Positions 55,367 to 64,000 of a stretch of 64,000 nt of DNA are shown one piece after another. This stretch comes from Marinilabilia rubra. Lineage in GTDB: Bacteria > Bacteroidota > Bacteroidia > Bacteroidales > Marinilabiliaceae. Location of the stretch: contig NZ_QEWP01000001.1 of NCBI RefSeq assembly GCF_003121985.1, forward strand, positions 1-64,000, given 5' to 3'. Position 1 is the stretch's first letter. The number at the start of each line of letters is the position of its first letter. A model generated the notes under the pieces. That model saw only the letters and a list, made by a program, of their open reading frames with translations. It had not been told where the DNA came from and did no database searches. Made by a program: the position numbers and the translations under genes.

Positions 55367-55734
55367 ATGAAGACCAATCTCTCATCCAAGTCTTATCAGG
55401 AAGCCTTGGAGAGCATGCGCCTCGGAGCTCAAACCAAGGGAATTGATAAAGTGATGGATGCCATGAACCTGGATGCCATTATTGCCCCAACCGGGAGTCC
55501 GGCCTGGAAAACCGATCATATTAATGGCGACAGTTTTCAATTGGGGAGTTCTGGTCCGGCTGCTATGGCAGGATATCCCATCATTACGGTTCCATGGGCT
55601 TTGTGGAAGAATTGCCGGCAGGTATTTCCTTTTTCGGAAGAGCCTGGAGTGAACCCACTCTCTTGGAAGTAGCTTATGCCTATGAGCAAGCCACAAAGCA
55701 TCGGAGGGCACCTGAATTTTTAGAACAGCTTTAG
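55367..55734 (+). pseudogene. Amidase C-terminal remnant with frameshift
   Basis: About 120 residues from the C-terminus of an amidase-signature enzyme: [56 protein letters not shown]. At about 55591 one base is missing; in the next frame the text resumes as [20 protein letters not shown] and ends at TAG 55732-55734 with APEFLEQL. The catalytic Lys-Ser-Ser part (more than 300 residues) is absent upstream. A decayed gene. Confidence 0.85.
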
Positions 55735-56154
55735 AATAGGCTGATTACATATAGGTTCTTCCTTCTCTTGTGAAACTTAAATACGTGCCTGAAACCAATT
55801 CGAAATAAAAAGGTATTCCACACATAGCAAACAGGTACCATCATCGGTCATTTGCCGAAGGAGGTACCTGTCAGCTACCTGTTTATTACCTGTGCCCTTC
55901 CCGGTTTGTCCGAATGATACCCGCGCAATTTCCTTATATGGGAATCTACATTTCTGAAGTTTTCTATAAAATTTCCCTACAAATGTGTAGGATTCAGAAA
56001 ATAGATCCAGGTTCTAAATGTCTGTTCAGTAAGAGTTTGGGTGATTTTTTTCGTTTTGGCACATATACTGCTGCCCCCAATTCTATAAGATAGCAGCGAT
56101 TTCTGCTAACCGTTATTCTTTTTGAGTATAACGGAGCCTAAATGAAACTTTATC
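55735..56154. promoter_or_regulatory. Leader region of the molybdate operon with a strong hairpin
   Basis: ACAGGTACC (55831-55839) pairs with GGTACCTGT (55863-55871), and inside TCGG (55844-55847) pairs with CCGA (55855-55858). A further AGCTACCTGT follows at 55874 as an alternative partner, so two exclusive stems can be drawn. No T-run directly follows. It is about 285 bp before modA. I cannot match it to the molybdenum-cofactor riboswitch. Confidence 0.4.
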
Positions 56155-56943
56155 ATGAGGAATTTGAAAAAGAACCTGAGTGGTTTGATGGTTATTTTTG
56201 TTTTACTTTCTGCCTGTAGTAATCCTTCCGGCGAAAAGATTTCAGCACCTCAGGAAGAGCTGACCGTTTTTGTTGCGGCCAGCTTAACAGATGTTATTAC
56301 CGTTTTGGCAGATAGTATTGAAAAGGATTTGAATACTAAGCTGAAGCTGAATCTTGCCTCATCCGGTACGTTGGCGCGCCAGTTGAATGAGGGCATGCGT
56401 TGTGATATTTACTTTTCGGCCAGCAGGCACTGGATGGATTATGTGGCCCAACACAGGTTGATTGATTCAACCACGCTGTGTTCTCCTGCCAAAAACAAGT
56501 TGGTGTTGATTGCTCCGAGGGGGAGAAAAGATATAGGTGGGGCGTTAGCAGCTCTGCCGCAGGTGCTCCGTTCACGCCTTTCAATTGGAGATCCGGCGCA
56601 TGTGCCTGCAGGAAAATACGCCGAAGAAGCCATTAAATCGATGGGTATGTATGACCAGTTAAAAGACCGGCTTTTACCGGCAAAGGATGTCCGGTCGGCT
56701 TTGATGATTGTAGAGTTGGGGGAGGTTGATTTTGGGATCGTTTATAAAACAGATGCTTTGAAATCAGAAAAAGTAAAAGTCACGGGTGTTTTTCCGGATT
56801 CGTCGCATTCTCCCATAGATTACCACACTGCTGTTTTGAAGTCGTCAATGAAAAAGGATTTAGCCACGAAAGTGATAAAGTATCTGACGGGTCAGAAATC
56901 TAAGAAAACCTGGAAACAGTTTGGTTTTACTCCAGTGTTGTAA
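56155..56943 (+). CDS. modA: Molybdate ABC transporter substrate-binding lipoprotein
   Basis: Periplasmic molybdate (or tungstate) binding protein, 262 residues, anchored as a lipoprotein (LLSAC, Cys about 21). Binding-site text includes VFVAASLTDVI, LASSGTLARQLNEGM, DIYFSASRHWMD and VELGEVDFGIVYKTDA, all typical of ModA. First gene of the mod operon; modB follows 56 bp later. Confidence 0.96.
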   Translation: MRNLKKNLSGLMVIFVLLSACSNPSGEKISAPQEELTVFVAASLTDVITVLADSIEKDLNTKLKLNLASSGTLARQLNEGMRCDIYFSASRHWMDYVAQHRLIDSTTLCSPAKNKLVLIAPRGRKDIGGALAALPQVLRSRLSIGDPAHVPAGKYAEEAIKSMGMYDQLKDRLLPAKDVRSALMIVELGEVDFGIVYKTDALKSEKVKVTGVFPDSSHSPIDYHTAVLKSSMKKDLATKVIKYLTGQKSKKTWKQFGFTPVL

Positions 56944-56999
56944 TTCATCAGGACATTCATTCAAAAGTCAATTTGTTTTAACCAATTAACAGCTAATTT

Positions 57000-57656
57000 A
57001 TGGATTATCAGGCAATATGGCTGTCTGTTAAAGTGGCGGTTTTTACGTCGCTCATTGCCCTGCCTTTGGCAATTGGGACTGGTTATGTTTTGGCCAGAAA
57101 GCATTTCAGGGGGAAGGCGGTTATTGAAGCAGTGCTCCATTTGCCTATGGTAATGCCGCCTGTCACTACCGGATATTTGCTGTTGTTGCTGTTAGGAACG
57201 AATGGATTGCTGGGGAGTTTTCTGAACCAATGGCTTGGCATTCGAATTGCATTTTCTTTTGGTGCTGCCGTGATTGCGGCCGCTGTAGTATCGTTTCCGT
57301 TGATCATACGATCTGTAAAAGTGGCTATGCAGATGGTTGATCCCGGATTGGAAGAGGCTTCAAAATCGCTGGGTGCATCACCTGTCAAAACCTTTCTTTT
57401 TATAACCCTTCCATTGGCATGGCCCGGAATTTTGGGCGGGTTTGTGTTGGGTTTTGCCCGTAGCCTTGGAGAGTTTGGTGCCACCATCACATTTGCCGGG
57501 AATATCGAAGGTGAAACAAGAACCTTGCCATTGGCCATATATGCCAAAATGCAGGTGCCGGGTCAGGAAAGCGAAACGTTCCTGCTGGTTGCTGTATCGG
57601 TGGTTATATCTTTTGTGGCCATCATTGGGTCGCACTTTGCCTACCAAAAGAAATGA
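57000..57656 (+). CDS. modB: Molybdate ABC transporter permease
   Basis: Inner-membrane permease of 218 residues with five to six membrane helices. The coupling loop carries the EAA motif, here LEEASKSLGASPVKTFLFITLPLAWPGILGG, and the C-terminal GFARSLGEFGATITFAGN segment is the ModB hallmark. Works with ModA and ModC. About 150 bp separate it from modC, a stretch holding TCTAA micro-repeats (57768-57805). Confidence 0.96.
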   Translation: MDYQAIWLSVKVAVFTSLIALPLAIGTGYVLARKHFRGKAVIEAVLHLPMVMPPVTTGYLLLLLLGTNGLLGSFLNQWLGIRIAFSFGAAVIAAAVVSFPLIIRSVKVAMQMVDPGLEEASKSLGASPVKTFLFITLPLAWPGILGGFVLGFARSLGEFGATITFAGNIEGETRTLPLAIYAKMQVPGQESETFLLVAVSVVISFVAIIGSHFAYQKK

Positions 57657-57810
57657 ATAAATCGGTGGTGCTGCTTATTTGTGCCCCTCTGATACGAAAA
57701 GGAATTATATATGGCAGGAGGGATTCTGCACTAAGCTTTAACATCTTTCTTGATTGCCTTAAGTCAATCATCTAACATCTAATTATCTAACGTCTAAATA
57801 TCTGAAAAAG

Positions 57811-58911
57811 GTGTCTGGTTGTCTAAAAATTAACATAACGCTTCAGCGTCCCGGGTTCTCATTCCGAATCAATGAGACATTTAAGCCCGGGATAACAGGA
57901 GTTTTCGGGCAAAGCGGTGCCGGAAAAACCACTCTTTTGCAATGCATTAGCGGGGGTGTGCATCCCGAAAATGGTTATATCAGCTCCAACGGGCACACTC
58001 TGTTTTCAAAATCAGACAATGTAAATGTTCCGTCCCATAAACGCAGAGTAGGATACGTCTTTCAGGAGGGGCGATTGTTTCCGCACTTTTCAGTTAGGCA
58101 AAACCTTTTGTACGGAACGCGATTTCGTAAGAATAACAACACAGGGAATGCTCTTGAGCGGATGACTGGCATGCTTAATATTGATCATCTGATTGACAAA
58201 TACCCGGGAAGTTTATCGGGAGGCGAAAGGCAGCGGGTGGCGCTTGGTCGGGCTTTGTTGGCTTCACCTGAGATTCTTTTACTGGATGAACCTTTTAGCG
58301 CATTGGATCAGGAACTGCGTCAGCAGATTATACCTTATATATCCAAAGTGGCTAAGCATCTAAATATACCGGTATTGATAGTGAGTCACGATTTGCCAGA
58401 TATTATTAAGTTAACCAGTCGGTTATGCCTTTTGAGCAAGGGGGAAGTGGTGGCTCACGATCATTATGAAGCACTGATGCACCAACAATATTTGTTTAAC
58501 ATTCTGCCTGCTGCAGATGCTCTCAACTCTATTACCATGGAAGTGAAATCGGTCAATCCTGAGGATGGGATGATTGTGCTCAATGGTTTTGGCGAGGGGA
58601 GGCGTGTGAATGTCACTTTTGAACCGGGTGTGCACAATTATACAAGGGGAAGCAAGATGAAAGTCTTCCTGCGTCCGGACCATATAGTATTAGCCAGGGG
58701 ACGGGTTGAAGGTTCTTCGTTTAGAAATCAGTTGGAGGGGCGAATTGTGGAAACGTTTGATGAAGGACCGCGGCTTCTTTGCCATGTTGATTGCGGCTTT
58801 CCGTTGGTGGCGGAAGTGAGTAGAGCTGCCGGTCGGGAATTAGAGTTACAGAAAGGAACCCGGGTGTTTTGTTTATTCAAGACTCTTGCTCTGGATGCCG
58901 TGCAGGTGTAG
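57811..58911 (+). CDS. modC: Molybdate ABC transporter ATP-binding protein
   Basis: ATPase of the molybdate importer, 366 residues, from a GTG start. Walker A GQSGAGKTT (about 34-42), signature LSGGERQRVALGRALL, Walker B ILLLDEPFSALD and H-loop IVSHD are all intact. The C-terminal part (about 240-360) is a TOBE/MOP region (MEVKSVNPEDGMIVLNG, and later NQLEGRIVETFDEG) that binds oxyanion and regulates transport in known homologues. Confidence 0.96.
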   Translation: MSGCLKINITLQRPGFSFRINETFKPGITGVFGQSGAGKTTLLQCISGGVHPENGYISSNGHTLFSKSDNVNVPSHKRRVGYVFQEGRLFPHFSVRQNLLYGTRFRKNNNTGNALERMTGMLNIDHLIDKYPGSLSGGERQRVALGRALLASPEILLLDEPFSALDQELRQQIIPYISKVAKHLNIPVLIVSHDLPDIIKLTSRLCLLSKGEVVAHDHYEALMHQQYLFNILPAADALNSITMEVKSVNPEDGMIVLNGFGEGRRVNVTFEPGVHNYTRGSKMKVFLRPDHIVLARGRVEGSSFRNQLEGRIVETFDEGPRLLCHVDCGFPLVAEVSRAAGRELELQKGTRVFCLFKTLALDAVQV

Positions 58912-58933
58912 TTGACCGAAAATACAAAATGAG

Positions 58934-60109
58934 ATGAGAAAATACTTTTGTTGTTTGTTTGTATCAATATTATCAATTTCTGCTTTCTCCGGAGAGCAGT
59001 TGAAATTTAATAATTTCGATAAAGCAGTTGTTCCATTTGTGGCTCTTCAAATTTGGAATACGGTTAGTTTTGATAATCAACTATCCGGAGAGGCAGTCGA
59101 CAGCCGTTATGGGATGTATTTCAGAAGGGCCCGACCAGGATTCAAGGGACATCCACTGGACAGGCTTTACTATAATGTTCAGCTAAGTGCTGATTTCTTG
59201 GGGAAAGACCAGTTTCTTAGCTCAAAAGGTCCTTCAAATACAGGGGCCATCAAAGTCTGGTCGGCTTATATTACTTATCGGCTGAGCAAACAAAGCCAGT
59301 GGTTCAATTTAACTACAGGTTATATGCTGCCTCACATAAGCCGGGAGTCCACAACCACACCATGGACTATGTCCTCGCTGGATAAAGCTGAGACATCCTG
59401 CTATTTGCGACAGTTTGCAACGGGTAAAAGCAATGGCATTTCCTCCGGTATAAATCTTGGAGGAACCGGGGTTTTATCGGAATATATGAGTGCCTCTTAC
59501 AATTTTGCATTCCTGAGTAATATGCACGGCGGAGTCACTCAGGGGAGAGAATATGCACCATTGCTTATAGGCCATCTTATTCTTACCATTGGAGCTACTG
59601 AGAGAAACGCCTATAAATTTACTGCTGACGATAACGTTCTGTCTGATAATATTTTTGTTTCGTTTGGGGTTGGGGCATCGTTTCAGGACCAATGCGACTA
59701 TTTTCAAAAAAACACCACTTTCAGCACAGATTTGAAGCTCAATTTTAAAGGATTTCATCTTTTGACTGAATACAGCGAAATGAAACGTGATGCAGGTGTC
59801 AATTTTAAAGCCCATAATTTCCTGATCCGGTCAGGTTACAATATTGACTGGAAATACAGTGGGATATTAGAACCGGTTTTCTCTTACCGGGGTTTTTATG
59901 GAGAAGATAATGGAGAGGAAGTCGGGTTTTACACAGGCAAAGATACTCAGGTGGACGTTGGAATTAATTGGTGGTTGAGTGGACAAAAGATGAAAATCAA
60001 TGTACATTATCTTGTAAACTCAGGAAATGGAAATAATTTTAGCTCAAAGGAGTCCGATCATACGAAGAGGGGGAACATAGCCGTATTAGGGTTACAAGTT
60101 GTTTTATAG
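58934..60109 (+). CDS. Phosphate-selective-porin-like outer-membrane protein in the mod locus
   Basis: A 391-residue outer-membrane protein with signal peptide (1-19). Text such as MYFRRARPGFKGHPLDRLYYNVQLSADFLG and later repeated amphipathic strands ending GNIAVLGLQVVL fits porins of the OprO/OprP type, which take up anions. It begins 22 bp after modC, so it very likely belongs to the operon and could let molybdate cross the outer membrane. This is inferred from position. Confidence 0.8.
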   Translation: MRKYFCCLFVSILSISAFSGEQLKFNNFDKAVVPFVALQIWNTVSFDNQLSGEAVDSRYGMYFRRARPGFKGHPLDRLYYNVQLSADFLGKDQFLSSKGPSNTGAIKVWSAYITYRLSKQSQWFNLTTGYMLPHISRESTTTPWTMSSLDKAETSCYLRQFATGKSNGISSGINLGGTGVLSEYMSASYNFAFLSNMHGGVTQGREYAPLLIGHLILTIGATERNAYKFTADDNVLSDNIFVSFGVGASFQDQCDYFQKNTTFSTDLKLNFKGFHLLTEYSEMKRDAGVNFKAHNFLIRSGYNIDWKYSGILEPVFSYRGFYGEDNGEEVGFYTGKDTQVDVGINWWLSGQKMKINVHYLVNSGNGNNFSSKESDHTKRGNIAVLGLQVVL

Positions 60110-60133
60110 AAAAAAATATTAAAATCAGAAAAT

Positions 60134-60640
60134 ATGGATGCGAAAGATGAATCGAAAAAAGAAGTGAGATTTTCAGTTATTGGAACCATTTCCACACCTC
60201 ATGATACTGTCCGGGACATGCCGATTCAACCCTCAGGTGCCGGTAATACAGAAGGTGTGGCAGAAATACTCCCCAATTTTATCCCGGGATTGAGAGACCT
60301 TGAGGGGTTCTCCCATATCATGCTTCTTTATCATTTGCACAAAGTAGAGGGGTATAAACTCGTTGTAAAGCCATTTATGGATGATCGCGAACATGGGGTT
60401 TTTTCCACACGCTCTCCCAAGCGGCCAAGCCCTGTAGGTATATCCATAGTAAGATTGGTTAAGATTGAGGGTGGAAAGGTTTATTTCGAAGGTGCGGATA
60501 TGCTGGATGGCACACCGCTCCTGGATATCAAACCTTTTATGCGACAATTTGATAACCGTCCGCATGCCGTGAGTGGCTGGCTGGACAGGAAGGATGACGA
60601 CCTTGTTGAAAGAACTCGTTCTGATACCCGTTTTGTGTAA
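60134..60640 (+). CDS. TrmO/TsaA-like tRNA methyltransferase (UPF0066)
   Basis: A 168-residue protein of the TsaA/TrmO family; characterised TrmO uses S-adenosylmethionine to methylate t6A37 in some tRNAs. Motifs: FSVIGTISTPHDT, LRDLEGFSHIMLLYHLHK, and the SAM-binding GVFSTRSPKRPSPVGIS with MLDGTPLLDIKPF. The family also occurs next to molybdate genes, where its role is unsettled. Placed 24 bp after the porin, so in the operon. Confidence 0.88.
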   Translation: MDAKDESKKEVRFSVIGTISTPHDTVRDMPIQPSGAGNTEGVAEILPNFIPGLRDLEGFSHIMLLYHLHKVEGYKLVVKPFMDDREHGVFSTRSPKRPSPVGISIVRLVKIEGGKVYFEGADMLDGTPLLDIKPFMRQFDNRPHAVSGWLDRKDDDLVERTRSDTRFV

Positions 60641-60696
60641 ACATGCGGTTCAAAAAACATTTATTAAATATTTGACAGTTTGATACAGATCTTGAA

Positions 60697-61047
60697 ATGA
60701 ATTTTATCGTTAAAGGAGAAATCTCAATAGAGACTGAATGCGGTATCAAAATTAGTTCCAAAACCATGAAGTTATTCGGGTTGGTGAAAAAAACCGGTGC
60801 ATTGAATACTGCCGCCAGAGAGTTGGGAATGTCTTATTCTCACGCCTGGAATACTGTTTATAAGATAAATTGTCAACTAAACCATCCGTTGGTTGTAACT
60901 CGCCGTGGAGGAAAGGGAGGAGGAATTGCTTATCTTACTCCTGAAGGGGAAGAGCTGTTAAAAAGTTTCACGGCTTTACAGAAAGAAATCAGGAGGCTTA
61001 TAAAATCTACCGGGATTAACGATAAGAAAACTTCTCTTTCTGCTTGA
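60697..61047 (+). CDS. ModE-like molybdate-responsive regulator (DNA-binding domain only)
   Basis: A 116-residue winged-helix protein matching the N-terminal domain of ModE: MKLFGLVKKTGALNTAARELGMSYSHAWNTV and TRRGGKGGGIAYLTPEG. The molybdate-binding MOP domains of full ModE are missing, so another protein or a partner ligand site must sense molybdate. Last gene of the mod locus and probably its regulator; the regulatory role is inferred. Confidence 0.92.
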   Translation: MNFIVKGEISIETECGIKISSKTMKLFGLVKKTGALNTAARELGMSYSHAWNTVYKINCQLNHPLVVTRRGGKGGGIAYLTPEGEELLKSFTALQKEIRRLIKSTGINDKKTSLSA

Positions 61048-61082
61048 AAGCTATTATAGCGGGTGAACTTAACCTGGCTTTT

Positions 61083-61472
61083 CTAAGCTGAAATAATGCT
61101 GAGGCGCTTGTGGTTTTGCAATAGCTGGTTGGTTTTTCTCTTAAGTCGATCTACTGCAAATGGTTTGGGAAGAAAGTCATTGGCCCCTCGTTTCTTGGCC
61201 CGGCGGACCTGATCAGAATTGGATGAAGCTGACGTTAACAGAATCGGTGTGGGTAATTGTATGATGTTTCTGATGAAATAGACTATTTGCATACCGGATT
61301 TTCCGGGCATGTTAATGTCAGATACAATTAAATCAAAATGGTTTAAACGCAATTTATCTATGGCAGAATTTCCATCAGTAACCAAGGTTACCTCATGGTT
61401 TTCACCACAAAGGATCCGCTCAATGATGCGGCTTAATAATTTATCGTCTTCACATACAAGAATTCTTGCCAT
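61083..61472 (-). CDS. CheY-like single-domain response regulator
   Basis: A 129-residue receiver domain alone. VCEDD supplies the acidic pair, D52 in IVSDINMPG is the phospho-acceptor, T/S and Lys are in LLTSAS and LPKPF. No output domain. It lies 200 bp past the glycosyltransferase gene in the same direction, so it may regulate that exopolysaccharide machinery, which is inference. Confidence 0.95.
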   Translation of the reverse strand: MARILVCEDDKLLSRIIERILCGENHEVTLVTDGNSAIDKLRLNHFDLIVSDINMPGKSGMQIVYFIRNIIQLPTPILLTSASSNSDQVRRAKKRGANDFLPKPFAVDRLKRKTNQLLQNHKRLSIISA

Positions 61473-61675
61473 CGTTCTATTTCTCCCTCAAATATTGCTT
61501 GTTCAAGTCATAATGGTTTTGTCCGGGTTTTAATCAAGGGGGTTGGGGGAAATAATTTATTAGTGGATACGTTGATCCGGGGAAAAGGTTTCTTAATCAA
61601 CTAATAATTGCTATTCGTCAAAAAAAATAAACGTTAATTCATCATCATATTTTTTTGACAGGCGATTTTAATTTT

Positions 61676-63106
61676 TTATTTGATAGTTTTCTTTTTCGAG
61701 AATCCTTTTCTTTCCTGTGCGCCCCATGAGGAAACCCCGCGAAGATAGTCAATATTACCTCTAATGCCCCACCAAACTGTGAGCGGGTGATATATTAAAG
61801 GTTCGATAAGCGCTGTAAATAGTAGGGAACCAATGTGTGATGGTTTATCATATTTATGAAAAGTAAAAGCTTCCAACAAGATGGCCCAGGAGGAAATAGT
61901 AACTGCAAACATATATACAAATGCCAGAAGGATCAGTGCATAATTCCATTGAATCTGGCCTGTAAAGGCAAGTGCAATAAAAAAAATTATTCCTGTGAAC
62001 TCAAAAATCGGGGCCAGCCATTCAAAAAACATCCAGTATGGATATCCAAGTGTGCCAACAGCCTTATATTTAGGATTCAGGAACATTCTTTTATGAAGCC
62101 TCAAAGTGTCCATGGTTCCGCGCATCCATCTGTTCCGCTGGCGGCCAAGGGTTTTTAAGGATTCAGGAACTTCAGTCCAGCAAAGAGGGTCCGGGACAAA
62201 GTCAACGATGTAGGGGCGTTTCTTCTCGCACATATAGCGGCGCATACGCACCAGCAATTCCATATCTTCTCCGACCGTTGATTTTAAATAACCTCCACAT
62301 TTTTTAACGGTTGGAATATCAAACATTCCAATGGCTCCCGAAATCAATAGTAAGCCATCGATTTTTTTCCATGCCATGCGACCAATTAAGAAAGCCCGGA
62401 TGTATTCCAGAGCCTGAAAGCGAGCCCAAAGATTGCGTGGAACATGCACCTTGGAAACGTTACCACCTGCGATTCGGCATGAGTTCGCAACCCTGACCAC
62501 TGCTCCAACTGCAATCACTTTTTTGGAGGTTTCCTTTAAAAAAGGACGAATCAGTTTAAGAACTGCTTCACGGTCAATCAGAGAATCGACATCCATGGCC
62601 ATGAAAAGATCGCTTCGGCAAACATTGACCCCTGCGTTCAAAGCGTCTGCTTTGCCGCCGTTCTCCTTATCAACTACAATCAGTTTCTCAAGGGCTTTAT
62701 TTCTGGACTTGTAGATGCCGCGGATGGGCTTGCAGTCTATTTCATAATCGAAAGGATAATAGACCTTTTCTAAATTAAACTCTCTAATGGCCTTTTGCAG
62801 AGTATCATCTTTACTTCCATCGTTTACAATAACTATTTCAAGCTTATTGTATTTTAGGGTGAGCAGACCTCTTATATTTTCAACAATACTCATGCTTTCA
62901 TTAAAGGCAGGTGCAATTACTGTCACTTTAGGCGCAAAGGTCGACGAAAGAACTCCGTTTAAGTTTCCTGTTTCGGATACTCTCTCATGTTGTTGCAGAG
63001 CCACTCCCGCCATCAGCGCGAAAATAAGATAGGACAGGCAGGCTGTCCCTGCATAAATGGCAACAGCAATCTTCCAGAAGGACGCTATGTCTGCGAAATA
63101 TTCCAT
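61676..63106 (-). CDS. Membrane family-2 glycosyltransferase (PgaC/HmsR-like)
   Basis: Processive polysaccharide synthase of 476 residues. A membrane helix at about 12-35, a GT-A catalytic domain (about 55-310) with VIAPAFNES, IVNDGSKDD, the DVDS metal site (DxD) and QRNRWMRG (QxxRW), and three to four C-terminal membrane helices. This layout fits synthases of beta-linked polymers such as poly-N-acetylglucosamine. It starts 3 bp after the HEAT-repeat gene ends, so the two are translated together. Confidence 0.92.
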   Translation of the reverse strand: MEYFADIASFWKIAVAIYAGTACLSYLIFALMAGVALQQHERVSETGNLNGVLSSTFAPKVTVIAPAFNESMSIVENIRGLLTLKYNKLEIVIVNDGSKDDTLQKAIREFNLEKVYYPFDYEIDCKPIRGIYKSRNKALEKLIVVDKENGGKADALNAGVNVCRSDLFMAMDVDSLIDREAVLKLIRPFLKETSKKVIAVGAVVRVANSCRIAGGNVSKVHVPRNLWARFQALEYIRAFLIGRMAWKKIDGLLLISGAIGMFDIPTVKKCGGYLKSTVGEDMELLVRMRRYMCEKKRPYIVDFVPDPLCWTEVPESLKTLGRQRNRWMRGTMDTLRLHKRMFLNPKYKAVGTLGYPYWMFFEWLAPIFEFTGIIFFIALAFTGQIQWNYALILLAFVYMFAVTISSWAILLEAFTFHKYDKPSHIGSLLFTALIEPLIYHPLTVWWGIRGNIDYLRGVSSWGAQERKGFSKKKTIK

Positions 63107-63109
63107 CGT

Positions 63110-64000
63110 TTAGGCTACTGTTTCCAGAGCTGCCAGTTCTATATTTTGTAAATCTTTTGAGTGATCATGGTTTCTCATCGCTTTTGCAAGCTCTATTTTT
63201 ACAGGCGTTGATTTTTCCCAGTTGAACCACTGAATCAGCATAGACAGAGGTATGTCGCTAAGCATATTTGCCGTTTGCCCGATTCTCTGCCTAACTTCAG
63301 GTTCTTCAGCTTTGTACTTCATGGCCGATTTTAGCCAGAGTTCCCGGTTATTGGTCAGGGCGAAGTAATAAACAGCTTCCGATCTGATTGCAGCCAGGGG
63401 ATCAGTGATGAGTTGGCTGATTTCGCGGTTGTTGGTCGCTTGCTTGAGGTTGCCCATAACCCTGAGGGCAAAAGAAACAACACCCGGGTTATCAACTTTT
63501 AACCATTCGGCAGCGTCTGGTTTTTGTTCCCATTTTGCTATTTCCTGGTACAAATGGATGCGTGCCCAAAGAGAAAAAGGACGATGTAATTGACTGAGAA
63601 ATTCAAAAGGGTCTCTCGTTTTTAATGCCATAACTGAAATTTGAGCCTCCACTCTAAGTTCCAGATGGGTGTCGTCAATGTATTTTTCGGCATAGGGCAC
63701 TGCTTCATGAAATTCCATGGTTCTGGCGTCTCTTAGCCCCTGGGCTACGATCCACCATTTTTTACTTTTAAGTTTCTTGATAATGTATTTCTCCAGTCCC
63801 AGGTTGTAGAACAAATCCTTTATTTTATCAGAAAATTCGCCGCTGAAATTGTGCATTAAGAATATGACTGAATCGAAAAGATATTTTTTCTCACTTTTAC
63901 CCTTTAACCTGCAAATTGTTGAGACCTCTTTATCATCAGAAAGGAGGCAGTCAATCAATAAATCATTGTATTTCTGGTTTTTTCTGAGGTGTTTTGCAGC
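63110..64000 (-). CDS. HEAT-repeat protein, cut by the window edge (5' partial)
   Basis: The open frame runs to the right edge without a stop, so the gene starts outside. The visible 297 residues are helical repeats of HEAT/armadillo type (LKSKKWWIVAQGLRDARTMEF, TDPLAAIRSEAVYYFALTNN, EEPEVRQRIGQTANML). Such proteins are scaffolds and occur next to GT2 synthases in Bacteroidota exopolysaccharide loci, here with 3 bp spacing. The stretch between 63958 and 64000 is still in frame, so a start at 63958 is not real evidence of the N-terminus. Confidence 0.85.
   Translation of the reverse strand, partial: AAKHLRKNQKYNDLLIDCLLSDDKEVSTICRLKGKSEKKYLFDSVIFLMHNFSGEFSDKIKDLFYNLGLEKYIIKKLKSKKWWIVAQGLRDARTMEFHEAVPYAEKYIDDTHLELRVEAQISVMALKTRDPFEFLSQLHRPFSLWARIHLYQEIAKWEQKPDAAEWLKVDNPGVVSFALRVMGNLKQATNNREISQLITDPLAAIRSEAVYYFALTNNRELWLKSAMKYKAEEPEVRQRIGQTANMLSDIPLSMLIQWFNWEKSTPVKIELAKAMRNHDHSKDLQNIELAALETVA

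Noticed and set aside
55831-55884. Molybdenum-cofactor riboswitch
   Set aside because: I could not align the hairpins to the known consensus, and they lie far from the modA start.

Overview
The window looks like chromosomal DNA of a Bacteroidota bacterium, most likely the Bacteroidales/Marinilabiliales side of the phylum. The reasons are promoters of the TTTG/TAnnTTTG type, an almost complete lack of Shine-Dalgarno sites, a subtilase with a type IX secretion tail, many secreted lipoproteins, a LytTR regulator with a PF06580-type kinase, and typical Bacteroidota families (class I FbaB aldolase, Bacteroidota-type periplasmic cyclophilins). This placement is inference from gene content; no rRNA is present.

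Layout. 1-5.5 kb: a secreted MACPF protein with lectin repeats, a serine hydrolase, a striking 20-bp-period CCCGGG array and an unknown gene. 6.3-14.8 kb: a defence island with a type I restriction-modification operon (hsdM, hsdS, hsdR), a REP-associated transposase (RAYT) lodged between hsdS and hsdR, and an AbiE toxin-antitoxin pair whose toxin gene has an in-frame stop. 15.6-21.4 kb: BCCT transporter, a probably foreign lipoprotein, pheS and a phosphatase. 21.5-32.4 kb: a LuxR regulator, an unknown lipoprotein, a T9SS subtilase, a 1-Cys peroxiredoxin, a membrane LytTR protein, class I aldolase, another lipoprotein and an esterase. 32.8-36.2 kb: a 1152-residue secreted protein sharing its C-terminal lectin module with the MACPF protein. 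36.3-37.4 kb: an OhrR-like MarR regulator and glutathione peroxidase. 37.9-42.9 kb: a five-gene operon of XpaC, TelA, an NfeD-like protein and two flotillin/SPFH proteins. 43.0-47.6 kb: DoxX, a candidate small RNA, tRNA-Val and three cyclophilins, the last fused to a dead trypsin-like domain. 48.1-55.7 kb: a LytTR/LytS two-component pair between two copies of a MITE-like element, a secreted M81 peptidase, a 5'-truncated TlpA-like gene, an outer membrane protein and an amidase relic. 56.2-61.0 kb: a molybdate locus (modA, modB, modC, porin, trmO-like, modE-like). 61.1-64.0 kb: a CheY-like regulator, a membrane glycosyltransferase and a HEAT-repeat gene cut by the window edge.

The intergenic DNA is unusually rich in short dispersed repeats: at least four MITE-like families with terminal inverted repeats, REP-like hairpins, and short TCTAA runs just upstream of start codons. 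The candidates for an undescribed system are the XpaC-TelA-NfeD-SPFH membrane operon, the pair of proteins with different heads on a shared lectin module, and the CCCGGG array. No computation or database search could be run, so family names rest on motif recognition.
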